64,000 bases of DNA from positions 1,072,070 through 1,136,069 of the forward strand of contig BROI01000007.1 in assembly GCA_027923505.1 (NCBI GenBank). The letters are read 5' to 3'. Shown piece after piece: positions 31,364 through 40,645 of the stretch. The translations under genes and the position numbers were made by a program. The first letter of the stretch is position 1. Every line of letters begins with the position of its first letter. Origin of the DNA: Mayamaea pseudoterrestris. Its lineage: Eukaryota; Bacillariophyta; Bacillariophyceae; Sellaphorales; Sellaphoraceae. The notes beneath the pieces were generated by a model, which searched no databases, was not told the DNA's origin, and saw nothing but the letters and a program-made list of their open reading frames with translations.

Positions 31364-32314
31364 TTACTTGTTCTTCTTCTTCGCGGCATCGCGCGCCGGC
31401 AAAAATTCGGTCCGTATGTCGCAATCCTGCACCTTGATCATTGGCTGCTTCTCGCCTCGCGGCGCCGACTGCAGTTCCGCAACGTCAAACCAGTATCGCT
31501 TTCCGTTATAGTCAAACGCAATGGTGGATCCTAGCGTCAGGGACGAGTAGTGCCTCAACTCCGTCTCCAGTACCGCTTGCGGTCTGGCAATATCCTTGGC
31601 AAACTGCGACGAGTGCGGACGAAACTTGGCCATGGCGCCGGATGGAACGTGTTCGCACAAATCCACCTGCACGACATCGCGCGGCCGCAGTCCCAGCACG
31701 CGCATCATCCAAAGCGGCAAAAAAACGTAGCAACTCGGTGCTCGAAAGTCGAGTGGACCGCCCACCACCTTTTCTAACTGCGCGCGCGGCAAGAGTGGCG
31801 TAATCTCGTCACTGTCTACTAGCTCGACGCGTGGACTCGTCACACCATCGATCCGCGACACTTGAAACAGCCACGGCACACTGGCATCGTTCAATTGTAT
31901 GGCTTGCCAAAAACATGGCGGCAGACTCATTTTATCACCCGTCTGTACATGCTGGTGACTGAAGCTTCCCATGGGGGGATTGAAGCGGTCGTCCAGTGGC
32001 AGTACAATGAGGCGACGGTGTTTGGTTGTTTCGCGCGCGTTGCTGCAGGAGGCAATGTATTCGGCATTGTAGTCTTCGACTTGCTGCTCCAGGTTGGCTA
32101 GTGATACGGCTTGTCTCCATCGCTCCTGAATGTACTTTTTGGGGCCGTTGGCGAGGGAAATGGGTTTTGTCAAGGATGGTGGTGGTGCTGCGAAATTGGT
32201 ACGCGACGAAGATGATGCCAAGCAAATGGATGGTAGCAGGAGCAGTGCATGTAGCAATAAGATTAGATTTGGTATGCAAGCGCATGGCATTGTCATTGTG
32301 AGTCGAGATGGCAT
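31364..32314 (-). CDS. UFD1-domain protein with ER signal peptide, candidate symbiont sUfd1 (SELMA)
   Basis: 316 residues, single exon. The UFD1 double-psi beta-barrel region is clear: CFWQAIQLNDASVPWLFQ, PLLPRAQLEK, PSCYVFLPLWMMRVLGLRPR, VDLCEHVPSGAMAKFRPHSS and LTLGSTIAFDYNGKRYWFDV. Cytosolic UFD1 works with CDC48 and NPL4 in ERAD and has no leader. This one starts with a strong hydrophobic signal (NLILLLHALLLLPSICLAS) followed by a Ser/Thr/Pro-rich segment like a transit peptide. In algae with red complex plastids a second, symbiont-derived Ufd1 imports proteins across the second-outermost plastid membrane, which fits. Plastid location is inference. Start: first ATG (32314) before the signal; two more ATGs follow within 10 codons. 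Confidence 0.8.
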   Translation of the reverse strand: MPSRLTMTMPCACIPNLILLLHALLLLPSICLASSSSRTNFAAPPPSLTKPISLANGPKKYIQERWRQAVSLANLEQQVEDYNAEYIASCSNARETTKHRRLIVLPLDDRFNPPMGSFSHQHVQTGDKMSLPPCFWQAIQLNDASVPWLFQVSRIDGVTSPRVELVDSDEITPLLPRAQLEKVVGGPLDFRAPSCYVFLPLWMMRVLGLRPRDVVQVDLCEHVPSGAMAKFRPHSSQFAKDIARPQAVLETELRHYSSLTLGSTIAFDYNGKRYWFDVAELQSAPRGEKQPMIKVQDCDIRTEFLPARDAAKKKNK

Positions 32315-32518
32315 GCTTTTAGCATGGATTGAATCAATCTTTGTGAAGAAAACGGGCAATTTGTGGCGACTTGACCATCATGGTGGACAAAAAGAAACGG
32401 ACGATCGATCATTTGTCACGCGTGCTCATAACCTCTGCCAGCTGTCAAGCAGCTACTGACTGCTTACCAAGTGTAAACGCAACATACTTTACTATGTTCA
32501 CATTTACTGTTCTATTAG

Positions 32519-33625
32519 TTATTCATTCGTATTCATTTCATCGCTGTCTTTGCTCTTGTCATTTTGCTGCTTCGGCGGCAGAAACAAGTCGTTTCGGCCG
32601 CAGCCGCAATGCTCCTCAATCTCGCGCTCCTCCTTGGTCATGCGCGCCAAGGCGGCTTGGGCGGCAAGCTCTCGCAGCGGTTGCTGTCGAATATTGTTAG
32701 TATCATAAGCTGCATCATTTTCGTGACAGCCGCCAAGTCGATAGGTGCCTCCCGTATACAAGGTTGCTGGCTGGCCTGAAACAGCATTCATCGACGACAA
32801 TCCAGCGCCGCGTGTCCAATCCATACTCGTACATTCTCGTTCAATGACTCGCATGAGCTTGAAGAACTCATCGTCATGCTCCGAATGCACGTTATGCGCC
32901 AACTCATGATACAAGACTTTGCGAATGCTGGTCATTTTGCGAAAACCCTTCAAATCGTCCGTTCGGACCCGCAGCAGTATGCGCTGCCCCTTGTTTTCGT
33001 TCAAGCCCATGACGCAGACGGCCGATTGACCAACGTTGCCGTCCGGATATAGTTCCGCCAGCGCGCCAACGCTCCACTGGTGACGCTGCAGACAGGCCAA
33101 GATGCCAGGATCATTGGCGAGTTTCGTTAAAATGTCGCGCGCCACGTCTTGGTCTGGTAGATTGGGCAAGGTTTCAATGCGACCAAAGCGATAGGGTGAA
33201 GACTCATGATGGCTTCTTCTTCCTGCCTTTTGGAGCATGTATTGACCCAATCGTTTCCGTTCGTCCAGCGCAGCTTGGCCTTGCTCCGTCAAGTCGTCGC
33301 GAACGCGAATCGTTCGCCGAGCACTTGAAAATTGCTCGTCGAGTGCTTGAGCTTCCTGCGTCGAGACTCCCGTCGCCAAAATCTTGTAGTGAGTCTTTTT
33401 GGACATGTTCTCCAGGGTATATCGCATGGACGCATCTTGGTCAATCAGTCGCTTGCCTTGGTACAATAGTTTCAGCTGCGTGTCAGGGTCGGCGGAAGCT
33501 TGACGCAGAATTTCTTCCTGAACGTCTCGAATGGTCATTCCATAGTCTCGCAGCGGCAAATCAATCTTCTTTCCTCGAAAGGAGACGGATAGTGTGGGGT
33601 GATGCTCAGTATTAGTTGATGCCAT
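32519..33625 (-). CDS. ubiquitin-like/WLM-domain metalloprotease (Wss1/SPRTN-like)
   Basis: 368 residues, single exon. Residues 10-85 are a ubiquitin-like domain (LSVSFRGKKIDLPLRDYGMT, LKLLYQGKRLIDQDASM). The WLM zinc-protease domain follows: GLNENKGQRILLRVR, KMTSIRKVLYHELAHNVHSE and HDDEFFKLM. The active site is HELAH with the third ligand in HSEHDDEF. WLM proteases degrade DNA-protein crosslinks or SUMO/ubiquitin-tagged proteins. The arrangement matches the fungal and plant ubiquitin/WLM metalloproteases. The start is the ATG at 33625; codons further upstream have no ATG. Confidence 0.9.
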   Translation of the reverse strand: MASTNTEHHPTLSVSFRGKKIDLPLRDYGMTIRDVQEEILRQASADPDTQLKLLYQGKRLIDQDASMRYTLENMSKKTHYKILATGVSTQEAQALDEQFSSARRTIRVRDDLTEQGQAALDERKRLGQYMLQKAGRRSHHESSPYRFGRIETLPNLPDQDVARDILTKLANDPGILACLQRHQWSVGALAELYPDGNVGQSAVCVMGLNENKGQRILLRVRTDDLKGFRKMTSIRKVLYHELAHNVHSEHDDEFFKLMRVIERECTSMDWTRGAGLSSMNAVSGQPATLYTGGTYRLGGCHENDAAYDTNNIRQQPLRELAAQAALARMTKEEREIEEHCGCGRNDLFLPPKQQNDKSKDSDEMNTNE

Positions 33626-33837
33626 GTTTATGAGTTCACCAAAAAAGGTTTGCAGAATTATGGACGATGGTGCTGCGCGTTTCGACTTCAAGCATCGCCA
33701 CGTTTCGAATGCATTCGATCATGTTCCGCGTGTCGTAGTGGTAACGAAATAGCTAATGCTTGTTTGCCAATGTAAAAGCTGGCACAAGGCAACGGCGTGC
33801 GGTGCGGTAATATCACTAATATAACAAAATCAATTCA

Positions 33838-36294
33838 TTAGCCTTCTACTTCCTTGCTGAGTGACTCGCGAAAGGAGGCAGCAAGTTCGGCTTCCTGTTT
33901 CTGGTCAACCACGCATGACTTCCAATGTGCCAATTCTGGTTTGCCCAACACTGCGGCAAGAGCCTCTCTTCCAAACTGGAGCGGCACTTGCACACGTGAT
34001 CCTGATACCGCCTTGTATACGAACCGTTTGAAGCCTTTACCTGCTGTTGGAATCTCGGCGTAAAAGTAGCCATCACTTTCCCCGTCGTCGTCATTCGTCA
34101 AGACGGCGGATAGACCAATGTTTGAATTAATTTCTCGCAAATTAAAACAAATCTTTTTCGCTTGCGCCTGCATTGTCGTCTGAAGTCGTGTACCAAGCTT
34201 TCGTTCTATCGGGATGCATTGAACGTGAGTATGATAGCCACCTTTCGTTTGTATGGCACGTTCGAACACAAACAGGTCCATGTCATAGGCATCGGATGCA
34301 TGTTGCCTCAATCTATCCTTCAACAGTTCCATCTCTTCGGCAACTTGAGGATTCTTCAAGGCTCCTTCGCTGCTATGCTGTACGGGAATGAGCAAAACAT
34401 GGCCTGGATGAACAGGACCCTTCGCCATGGCTGCGTAGCACGTTTCAAAAACACCGGTGATCAAATGTTTCTCGCACGAGTCGGATGCCAGACAAAACCA
34501 GCAATCTTGCCTCGCATCGGCGGGGAAATGCTTGCGCTCAAATTTGAAGCCTGATTCATCTTCAATGACATTGTTTTCATTCTCGACCTTCGCCTTGGAC
34601 CAATTCAAGTACACTACCACATCTTGCAGCAAGGCAGGTCGTCCCTTTGCGTCCGCCAACACTTGACCACCATCCGTGCTACCGGTCAAGGATGCCACCG
34701 CCATGCTTGCTGCTGCATGAGACGCAAAGTCCATAAAGCCATAGGAAACGTCAGGTTGAGGCACGCGCAGTGTCACCTGCAAGGCAGGTTCATCCTGCGC
34801 CGTGACTGTCTTTTCGCCTCCATCAGCCAAAACATTTTCCAGCGTTTCCTCTGCCCACTTTCGAACAGCTTCTCCAATGTTTTCAATGTCACTTGTTCCT
34901 GGAACTTTAAAGTAGATTGTACTCGAGTCCATGGCGTCAGCTTCTGTCAATCGACTAGGTTTGCTGGCGTCGTCCTTTTGCTTCTTGTGACTCGTCGCCC
35001 ACTTGATGCCAAGGTCGACACCATGAATCTTGACCGTGCCGCCCAGCGTTTCCCAACATGCTTTGGCATCTTCATGAGTATCGAAATCGACGAAACAAAA
35101 GCTGCTCGTTTCGGCTCCCGGTGGCTTGCGCACTTTTCTCGCGTCAAAGCGTGCGAGCGACGCCAAAATGATAGCGTCTCCAGCTGGCGAGTTTTGCTGT
35201 ATTTGCCCCGTCACATCCTTGTGCAAACCAAATAGAAACAACGTCTTGTTGTTTGGATCGACAATGGAACCTTGGTCGCCGTTGTCGTCGTCGTTGCGAC
35301 GCCGCTTGCCTTGCTCCCATCGCTGCGAAGGCATGCCACTCTGCTGGTGCCGCTCCTCGGCCAATATGCGTCTGGCACTCGCTTCCGATAATCCAACGTT
35401 GTTTGTTTTCGACTTGTTGTTGTTGTTTGATTCGTTACGTTGATCCATTTGATACGCCGCGTCCGTGTACGGATTGTCCAACAGATTCGCGGGTTTCTGA
35501 CTCGCCAGTTCCGCCGCACTGCAGGCGTGCAAGGGAACGAGTCCAAGTGCATGCACATACTTATACTGCTTGCCCGGCGGCGGCTTTGAACATACAGGAG
35601 CGATGGTCAAGACTCGTCCAAAGTGATCCATCGAACCCGTGGTGCTCGTCGTGGAGGAAAGGTGCGCAAAGGGCGGTGACTGCATGAAGCGCGACGACGG
35701 CACCACGTGGTACTTGGCGCGCGCCAGGAGCGCGACGCTGGCAACGTCGTAGGACGTGGATTCGTCGTCGTCATTCAAGCTCATGATTCGCTCCATGCCC
35801 TGCGGCAGTTCCGCCGTCAGGAGCAAGTCGCAACCCTTGTAGGAAACGTGTTTCAAATTGTCGAGCAAGTTACGACATGCCGGACTGTCGACGCGCATGC
35901 GCGGCGGACAATTAACCACGACAAGATCCGGCTTGTCTTTTGTCACGTTGAGACTCCAAATACCAGCCTCGTCAATCTGAGTTGGTGACGCTGCTAACAG
36001 AAACAAATTGTTCTTGATGCGAATCACTTGTGAGGATTGTTGTTCATTGTCATTATTCGTCGCTGCTTCTTGCGGCTGCAAGCTCTTGACAATCTCATGC
36101 GCATTCTCCAAGTGTTGCAGATAGACTGGAATTGGAAAATTCCAGTCGACTATTTTCTGCGAGCATTTTCCCACCAAAAAGGCAGCGTCAAACGGGCCGG
36201 CCGCACTGAATTGGAGTGAAGTCAGCTTGGAGCAAAACGTATCAATGTTTTCTTCAGTCACGGATCCAAAGAATAGTAGTTTGAGTTTAGACAT
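33838..36294 (-). CDS. CWF19L1: CWF19L1/Drn1-like splicing-associated protein
   Basis: 818 residues, single exon. The N-terminal part is the metallophosphatase-like Drn1 domain (MSKLKLLFFGSV, DAAFLVGKCSQ, PVYLQHLENAHE, GIWSLNVTKDKPDLVVVNCP). The C-terminal part has the two CwfJ domains: RQDCWFCLASDSCEKHLITG, GHVLLIPVQHSS, the HIT-like GGYHTHVQCIPI and the end region GFKRFVYKAVSG. CWF19L1 and yeast Drn1 assist lariat debranching and spliceosome recycling in the nucleus. Unusual here is the middle (about residues 350-590), which reads like two RRM-type segments (KTLFLFGLHKD...SFCFVDFDTHEDAKACW and STIYFKVPG...YGFMDFASHAAA). Confidence 0.9.
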   Translation of the reverse strand: MSKLKLLFFGSVTEENIDTFCSKLTSLQFSAAGPFDAAFLVGKCSQKIVDWNFPIPVYLQHLENAHEIVKSLQPQEAATNNDNEQQSSQVIRIKNNLFLLAASPTQIDEAGIWSLNVTKDKPDLVVVNCPPRMRVDSPACRNLLDNLKHVSYKGCDLLLTAELPQGMERIMSLNDDDESTSYDVASVALLARAKYHVVPSSRFMQSPPFAHLSSTTSTTGSMDHFGRVLTIAPVCSKPPPGKQYKYVHALGLVPLHACSAAELASQKPANLLDNPYTDAAYQMDQRNESNNNNKSKTNNVGLSEASARRILAEERHQQSGMPSQRWEQGKRRRNDDDNGDQGSIVDPNNKTLFLFGLHKDVTGQIQQNSPAGDAIILASLARFDARKVRKPPGAETSSFCFVDFDTHEDAKACWETLGGTVKIHGVDLGIKWATSHKKQKDDASKPSRLTEADAMDSSTIYFKVPGTSDIENIGEAVRKWAEETLENVLADGGEKTVTAQDEPALQVTLRVPQPDVSYGFMDFASHAAASMAVASLTGSTDGGQVLADAKGRPALLQDVVVYLNWSKAKVENENNVIEDESGFKFERKHFPADARQDCWFCLASDSCEKHLITGVFETCYAAMAKGPVHPGHVLLIPVQHSSEGALKNPQVAEEMELLKDRLRQHASDAYDMDLFVFERAIQTKGGYHTHVQCIPIERKLGTRLQTTMQAQAKKICFNLREINSNIGLSAVLTNDDDGESDGYFYAEIPTAGKGFKRFVYKAVSGSRVQVPLQFGREALAAVLGKPELAHWKSCVVDQKQEAELAASFRESLSKEVEG

Positions 36295-36523
36295 GCTCTA
36301 TTATTTTACAGATTAGCAAGAATTGTTCGTGAAGGAAGTGAGTGAATTGCGCTTTTCTCGCCATGGTGAAGAACGCAACGAGGACGGTCGCAGGACAGAC
36401 GTCTGTCGTAACGGTATTGAATTGGGTTCGGTCGTCGTCGCGCATCTTGGTTCCATTCCATGGCAGACCTCTCGTCCAACGATAGTAAAGTACGGTGAAA
36501 TACATACATGTATTGTCTGCAAT

Positions 36524-37702
36524 ATGAGTAAAGCAGCAAAGTATGCATTGATTGTCTGTATCATTGCCTGTGCCATGCTTCTACTGGAAAAGCAGCTCAG
36601 TCTGCAGCGATCGCTAGTGACGCTCCTTTGGCCCATCACAATAACGAGTCACGATGCATCTGCTGCACCCAAGACGCAGCAATCACTCTCCTCTGGAACA
36701 TACAATTTACTAGTGGAGCCGCCGCTACGATTGAATGTGACTTATACACCATCTTCCAGCGAAGCCTACGTGAACGATCATGCTGGCGAGTTGGGTTTGC
36801 TTGCCGACAACTTGGCGAACTTGACCATGGCATCGTGTCGCATCTTTACGGACGCTGAGCTGCCAGTCTATAACAACTTGCAAGCGTATCGCACGGAACT
36901 GGCGGACTATACGCGACGCGTGGATGCCTTTTCCACAAACGTCAAAGATTTGCGACGTCCTCTACAAGCTGGAGCAAATCGCAACGATCTCTGTGCAACA
37001 TTGGATTTGAACTTGACGGATATATTCAAAGAATCCAATCAACTATCCCATGGATCTTTTGGATATGCGGAGCCATTGATTCCACCGCTGCGTCATCCAG
37101 AATTTTGCTTCGATCGCCAGCAACTCATGACCATGACCTACATGGTGCACGACTGGACCACCATGTGCCATCGCTTGACGCCGTTTTCGCGGACCGTTTT
37201 CATCGACATGGGAGCCTCTCTCGCGTTCCACTCCTCCAAAGTGACGCCGGCCATTTACATTTTGGATATTTACAAAAAGTTTGGTTTCAAATTTGACCAC
37301 GTATACGCCTTTGAGATTACGCCGCAGGCGCCAGCCAAAGTGTTTGAGATGGTGCCGTCGACGTTGCTGTCGCAATACCATTGGCTCAACGTGGGCGTGG
37401 AATCGGATCCGCAGGGCAAGATGAATCCGCTGCGCATGCTGCTGGAGGAATTTACGGAAGATGACTTTGTGGTGATCAAGCTTGACATTGACACGAGCTG
37501 GATCGAGTTGCCACTCGCGTACCAACTACTGAACGACGAGCGTTACAACAAACTTGTGGATCAGTTGTATTTTGAACATCATGTGTTTCAAAAGGAGCTG
37601 GTAAGTGATTGGAAGACAACCATGCGAGGAAGTATCAAGTCGTCCTTTGATCTCTTTGGTGGATTGAGAAGAAAGGGCATTGCGGCGCATTACTGGGTGT
37701 AG
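36524..37702 (+). CDS. type II membrane protein, putative FkbM-like methyltransferase
   Basis: 392 residues, single exon. The N-terminal anchor is YALIVCIIACAMLLLEKQ (residues about 6-24), giving a Golgi-type type II orientation. The lumenal part has scattered N-glycosylation sequons. The C-terminal half contains FIDMGASLAFHSS, YAFEITPQAPAKVFEMVP, WLNVGVESDPQGKMNPLRML and DDFVVIKLDIDTSWIELPLA. This resembles the order of motifs in FkbM-type SAM-dependent methyltransferases, where an acidic residue follows a Gly-rich loop and KxDID precedes an E. The match is by eye and the Gly loop is short, so the function is tentative. It is head-to-head with the CWF19L1 gene. Confidence 0.65.
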   Translation: MSKAAKYALIVCIIACAMLLLEKQLSLQRSLVTLLWPITITSHDASAAPKTQQSLSSGTYNLLVEPPLRLNVTYTPSSSEAYVNDHAGELGLLADNLANLTMASCRIFTDAELPVYNNLQAYRTELADYTRRVDAFSTNVKDLRRPLQAGANRNDLCATLDLNLTDIFKESNQLSHGSFGYAEPLIPPLRHPEFCFDRQQLMTMTYMVHDWTTMCHRLTPFSRTVFIDMGASLAFHSSKVTPAIYILDIYKKFGFKFDHVYAFEITPQAPAKVFEMVPSTLLSQYHWLNVGVESDPQGKMNPLRMLLEEFTEDDFVVIKLDIDTSWIELPLAYQLLNDERYNKLVDQLYFEHHVFQKELVSDWKTTMRGSIKSSFDLFGGLRRKGIAAHYWV

Positions 37703-38075
37703 CTTGTATATCTGTATATTTTGCTTTATCTATTTTTGAAAGCTGACATAACTTCTGCAGTTTGAAATGGTACTACTTCCAATATTGTATGCTCCCAGCC
37801 CCAATGCTAACGATAGCCTACTTGAATTGATCGAGACGTGAAAGGTTCGGCTGCGACATCGCACCGCCATCAACGCGGCCCAATAGCCTACTTGAATTGA
37901 TCGAGACGTGAAAGGTTCGGCTGCGACATCGCACCGCCATCAACGCGGCCCAAATGATCCGCTCGTTCATCAAATAACTCGACGGCCGTGATCACAATGT
38001 CAAGCATTTCTATACACCAACCTTACTCACAAGCTGTATTAAAACGCGATAAAAAAAGCGTTGGGAAAGAATACA
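37703..38075. other. intergenic with tandem duplication, upstream of ARL2
   Basis: 373 bp between the type II membrane protein gene and ARL2. Apart from the perfect 70-bp duplication listed separately, no feature is seen. Confidence 0.5.
37813..37952 (+). repeat. perfect 70-bp tandem duplication
   Basis: Two identical 70-bp units (37813-37882 and 37883-37952) starting ATAGCCTACTTGAATTG and ending CGCGGCCCA, with no mismatch, so the event is recent. The pair lies about 125 bp upstream of the ARL2 start and could change that promoter. Confidence 0.95.
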
Positions 38076-38739
38076 ATGGGTCTTCTATCCATACTCAGAA
38101 AAGTGAGCTAAAGACGGAACGTGAAAGCATTTGTGTGTGTTTGTTCAAGACTGACTTGCTGATCTCACTCACGCCTTGCATCGACCATTTTCCTGTCTAC
38201 AGATTAAGCAAAAGGAGAAGGAAGTTCGGATTCTCATTCTCGGTCTAGATAATGCTGGCAAAACCACCATTTTGCGTCGCATTTGCGGTCAGTCGATTGA
38301 TACGATTGAGCCTACTCTTGGCTTTAACATTCAAAGTCTGGAACACAAGAACTACCAGCTAAACCTATGGGATGTAGGTGGTCAAAAGTCCATTCGAGCC
38401 TACTGGCGAAACTACTTTGAGCAGACGGATGGTTTGATTTGGGTGGTGGACAGTGCGGACCGAGTTCGACTGGAGCTTTGTCGCCAGGAACTCATGGAGT
38501 TGCTGCAACAGGAGCGACTAGCTGGAGCATCATTATTAATATATGCCAACAAGCAAGATGTCAGCGGAGCACTTGCATTGGAAGAGATTGCACAGGTTCT
38601 AGAGCTAACGACGAACAAGCAATTTGATAATCGACATTGGAACATTTTGGCTTGCAGCGCCGTCACAGGAAATGGACTTCTCGAAGGCATGGATTGGATT
38701 GTCAGTGACATTGCAGATAGAATATTCATGTTAGCATAG
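38076..38739 (+). CDS. ARL2: ARL2 small GTPase
   Basis: ARF-like GTPase that acts with tubulin cofactor D in tubulin folding and with PDE-delta/BART-type effectors. Exons are 38076-38102 (nine codons, MGLLSILRK) and 38203-38739; the 100-bp intron has GTGAGC and CTACAG. The product is 187 residues (human ARL2: 184). Nucleotide-binding motifs are GLDNAGKTT, the switch region [17 protein letters not shown] and NKQD. The sequence near the N-terminus, [19 protein letters not shown], is typical of ARL2 rather than ARL3. Gly2 follows Met in the context seen in ARF-family proteins. Confidence 0.94.
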
Positions 38740-39307
38740 AGTCTTTGAGCTTAATCGTGACATCTAACGTTGTTATACCAGTTTCATCGCAACACGCATT
38801 TTTTGCTCCGACCTCGGGTTGGTGGGCACGTTCGATGGCTCAGTCACAGTCACTGTAAATTCTTTAACCAATGATGTCATGCTTGTCTATAGGATGCGGA
38901 GCCATCGCAAAGCAGGCGAGGGCTATCGTCGTGGATGAACAATGGTCCTGCGCTGCCATATGCTCCTATTGGCTTCAATGGCATACGAGGAGACTAATAA
39001 ATTCACATTTTGCAACTCCAAGTTACCGTTTTAACCAGAGAGCTTAGTTGTCCGGCAACAAAAATGCTTGCATGGTTTTGTAGCTGCACAAAATCAGATA
39101 GTATACTGCATCCCGTCATATCTTAACTGTGATAGCATGAAATATCGCCCCCGACAGTGCCACGCCATCGAGTCAGACCTTTTTCAAATTGAACGTCATA
39201 CCGTTACTCAACTACGCGTCGTTTCTTTCGCTTTGACGACGGATTACACACATCATGCTGCCTCAATTATCAATTGAAAGTGCTCTGTATGATACATAGA
39301 TCGAGTA
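38740..39307. other. intergenic, ARL2 to BioF-like gene
   Basis: 568 bp without recognised coding sequence, RNA gene or repeat; flanking untranslated and promoter DNA. Confidence 0.5.
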
Positions 39308-40645
39308 ATGCAAACGAATAACAAGTGGATGGATGATTGCATGAATCGGGTGCTTGATGAGCGCCGAAGGAAAGGCACTCTACGAAGCCTTTCCGCATGC
39401 TCATCCGACCCGCAGCCTCATGATGGGGCTGAAGCTGCGACGAACCAGATTGACTTTTCCAGCAATGACTACCTTGGACTAGCTCGCGAATCGGAGCAAA
39501 CCGCAATGGTTGCGTCTGCCTTGACACAAGCAGATGCAATGCCGCTGGGCGCCACTGGCTCTCGCTTGCTTTCGGGCGATTCATTGGCTCACCAACAACT
39601 GGAAGACTACCTTGCCATGGTCCATTGTCAACCGGCAGCCCTCCTTTGCAACTCTGGCTACGATGCCAATTTGTCAGTCGTTTCTAGTCTAACATGTGAC
39701 TGCATTATTTACGACGAATACATTCACAACTCGCTGCATATGGGCCTTCGACTATGGAAGGCAAAGACGAGTAGTCAAGGCAAACATGACAACAACAACA
39801 AGACTTGCGCTAGTTTTTTGCACAACGACTTGAATGATTTACAAAAGCAGCTGCAATCATACTCGAATCATACCGTTGTCGTCGTAGTGGAAAGCGTCTA
39901 TAGCATGGACGGTGACATCGCGCCGCTGCGCCAAATGCTAAATCTTTGCCAACAATTTCATGCCATGCTGGTGGTCGACGAAGCGCATGGCTTGGGTTTC
40001 TGTGGAGGTCCGCCAGCGTCTACAATCAAGAATAACTATACTGGAACTGGCGTCTTAGCAAGAGAAAATGTACAAAATCACCCCAACTTGCATTGCTCAA
40101 TTCATACCTTTGGCAAGGCAGCCGGATGCCACGGTGCAGTCGTATGTGGATCCAAACTACTGAAGCAATATCTCGTCAATTACGCATATCCTTTTATATA
40201 CTCGACCGCCTTGCCTCCGCATTCGCTCGTCGTTATCAAGTGTGCCTACGAAACCATGACAGGGCCGCGAGGAGATGCACTGCGCGACAAACTAAACCAG
40301 CTCATTACATTGTTTCGAAAGAATCTCACGGCGCATTTGCGCGCAATTTACTGTCCCTCCATCAAGCTACTTGCGTCAAACACGCCAATCCAAGCGCTCA
40401 TGGTGCCCGGCAATGAACAGTGTACACAATTCTGTCAGCAACTCTATGCTGCATCAACCAAGCGTATTGTATTGTATCCCATCAAGACACCGACAGTTCC
40501 AGCTGGTCAGGAGAGAGTTCGCATCATTATTCATGCGCATAATACAGTTGAACAAGTGCTTATGCTAGTTGATCTCATCAAGACGACACTCAACGACATG
40601 GCCCTATCGCGTCGCCATGACATGTTACTCCAATCTAAATTATAG
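39308..40645 (+). CDS. bioF: 8-amino-7-oxononanoate synthase (BioF-like), peroxisomal
   Basis: PLP-dependent alpha-oxoamine synthase; the expected reaction joins pimeloyl-CoA and alanine in biotin synthesis. 445 residues, single exon. Family blocks are FSSNDYLGLA, GATGSRLLSGDS, LCNSGYDANLSV, DEYIHNSLHMGLR, VVVVVESVYSMDGDIAPL, VVDEAHGLGFCG and HTFGKAAGCHGAVVCGSKLL; the Lys of TFGKA binds PLP. The last three residues are SKL, a canonical PTS1, and there is no N-terminal leader, which fits the peroxisomal biotin pathway of plants and fungi. Related enzymes (KBL, serine palmitoyltransferase) are possible, but the size and SKL favour BioF. Confidence 0.85.
   Translation: MQTNNKWMDDCMNRVLDERRRKGTLRSLSACSSDPQPHDGAEAATNQIDFSSNDYLGLARESEQTAMVASALTQADAMPLGATGSRLLSGDSLAHQQLEDYLAMVHCQPAALLCNSGYDANLSVVSSLTCDCIIYDEYIHNSLHMGLRLWKAKTSSQGKHDNNNKTCASFLHNDLNDLQKQLQSYSNHTVVVVVESVYSMDGDIAPLRQMLNLCQQFHAMLVVDEAHGLGFCGGPPASTIKNNYTGTGVLARENVQNHPNLHCSIHTFGKAAGCHGAVVCGSKLLKQYLVNYAYPFIYSTALPPHSLVVIKCAYETMTGPRGDALRDKLNQLITLFRKNLTAHLRAIYCPSIKLLASNTPIQALMVPGNEQCTQFCQQLYAASTKRIVLYPIKTPTVPAGQERVRIIIHAHNTVEQVLMLVDLIKTTLNDMALSRRHDMLLQSKL

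Noticed and set aside
37813-37952. tRNA-like GGTTCGG sequence in the 70-bp duplication
   Set aside because: No acceptor or anticodon stem can be formed around it in either orientation.
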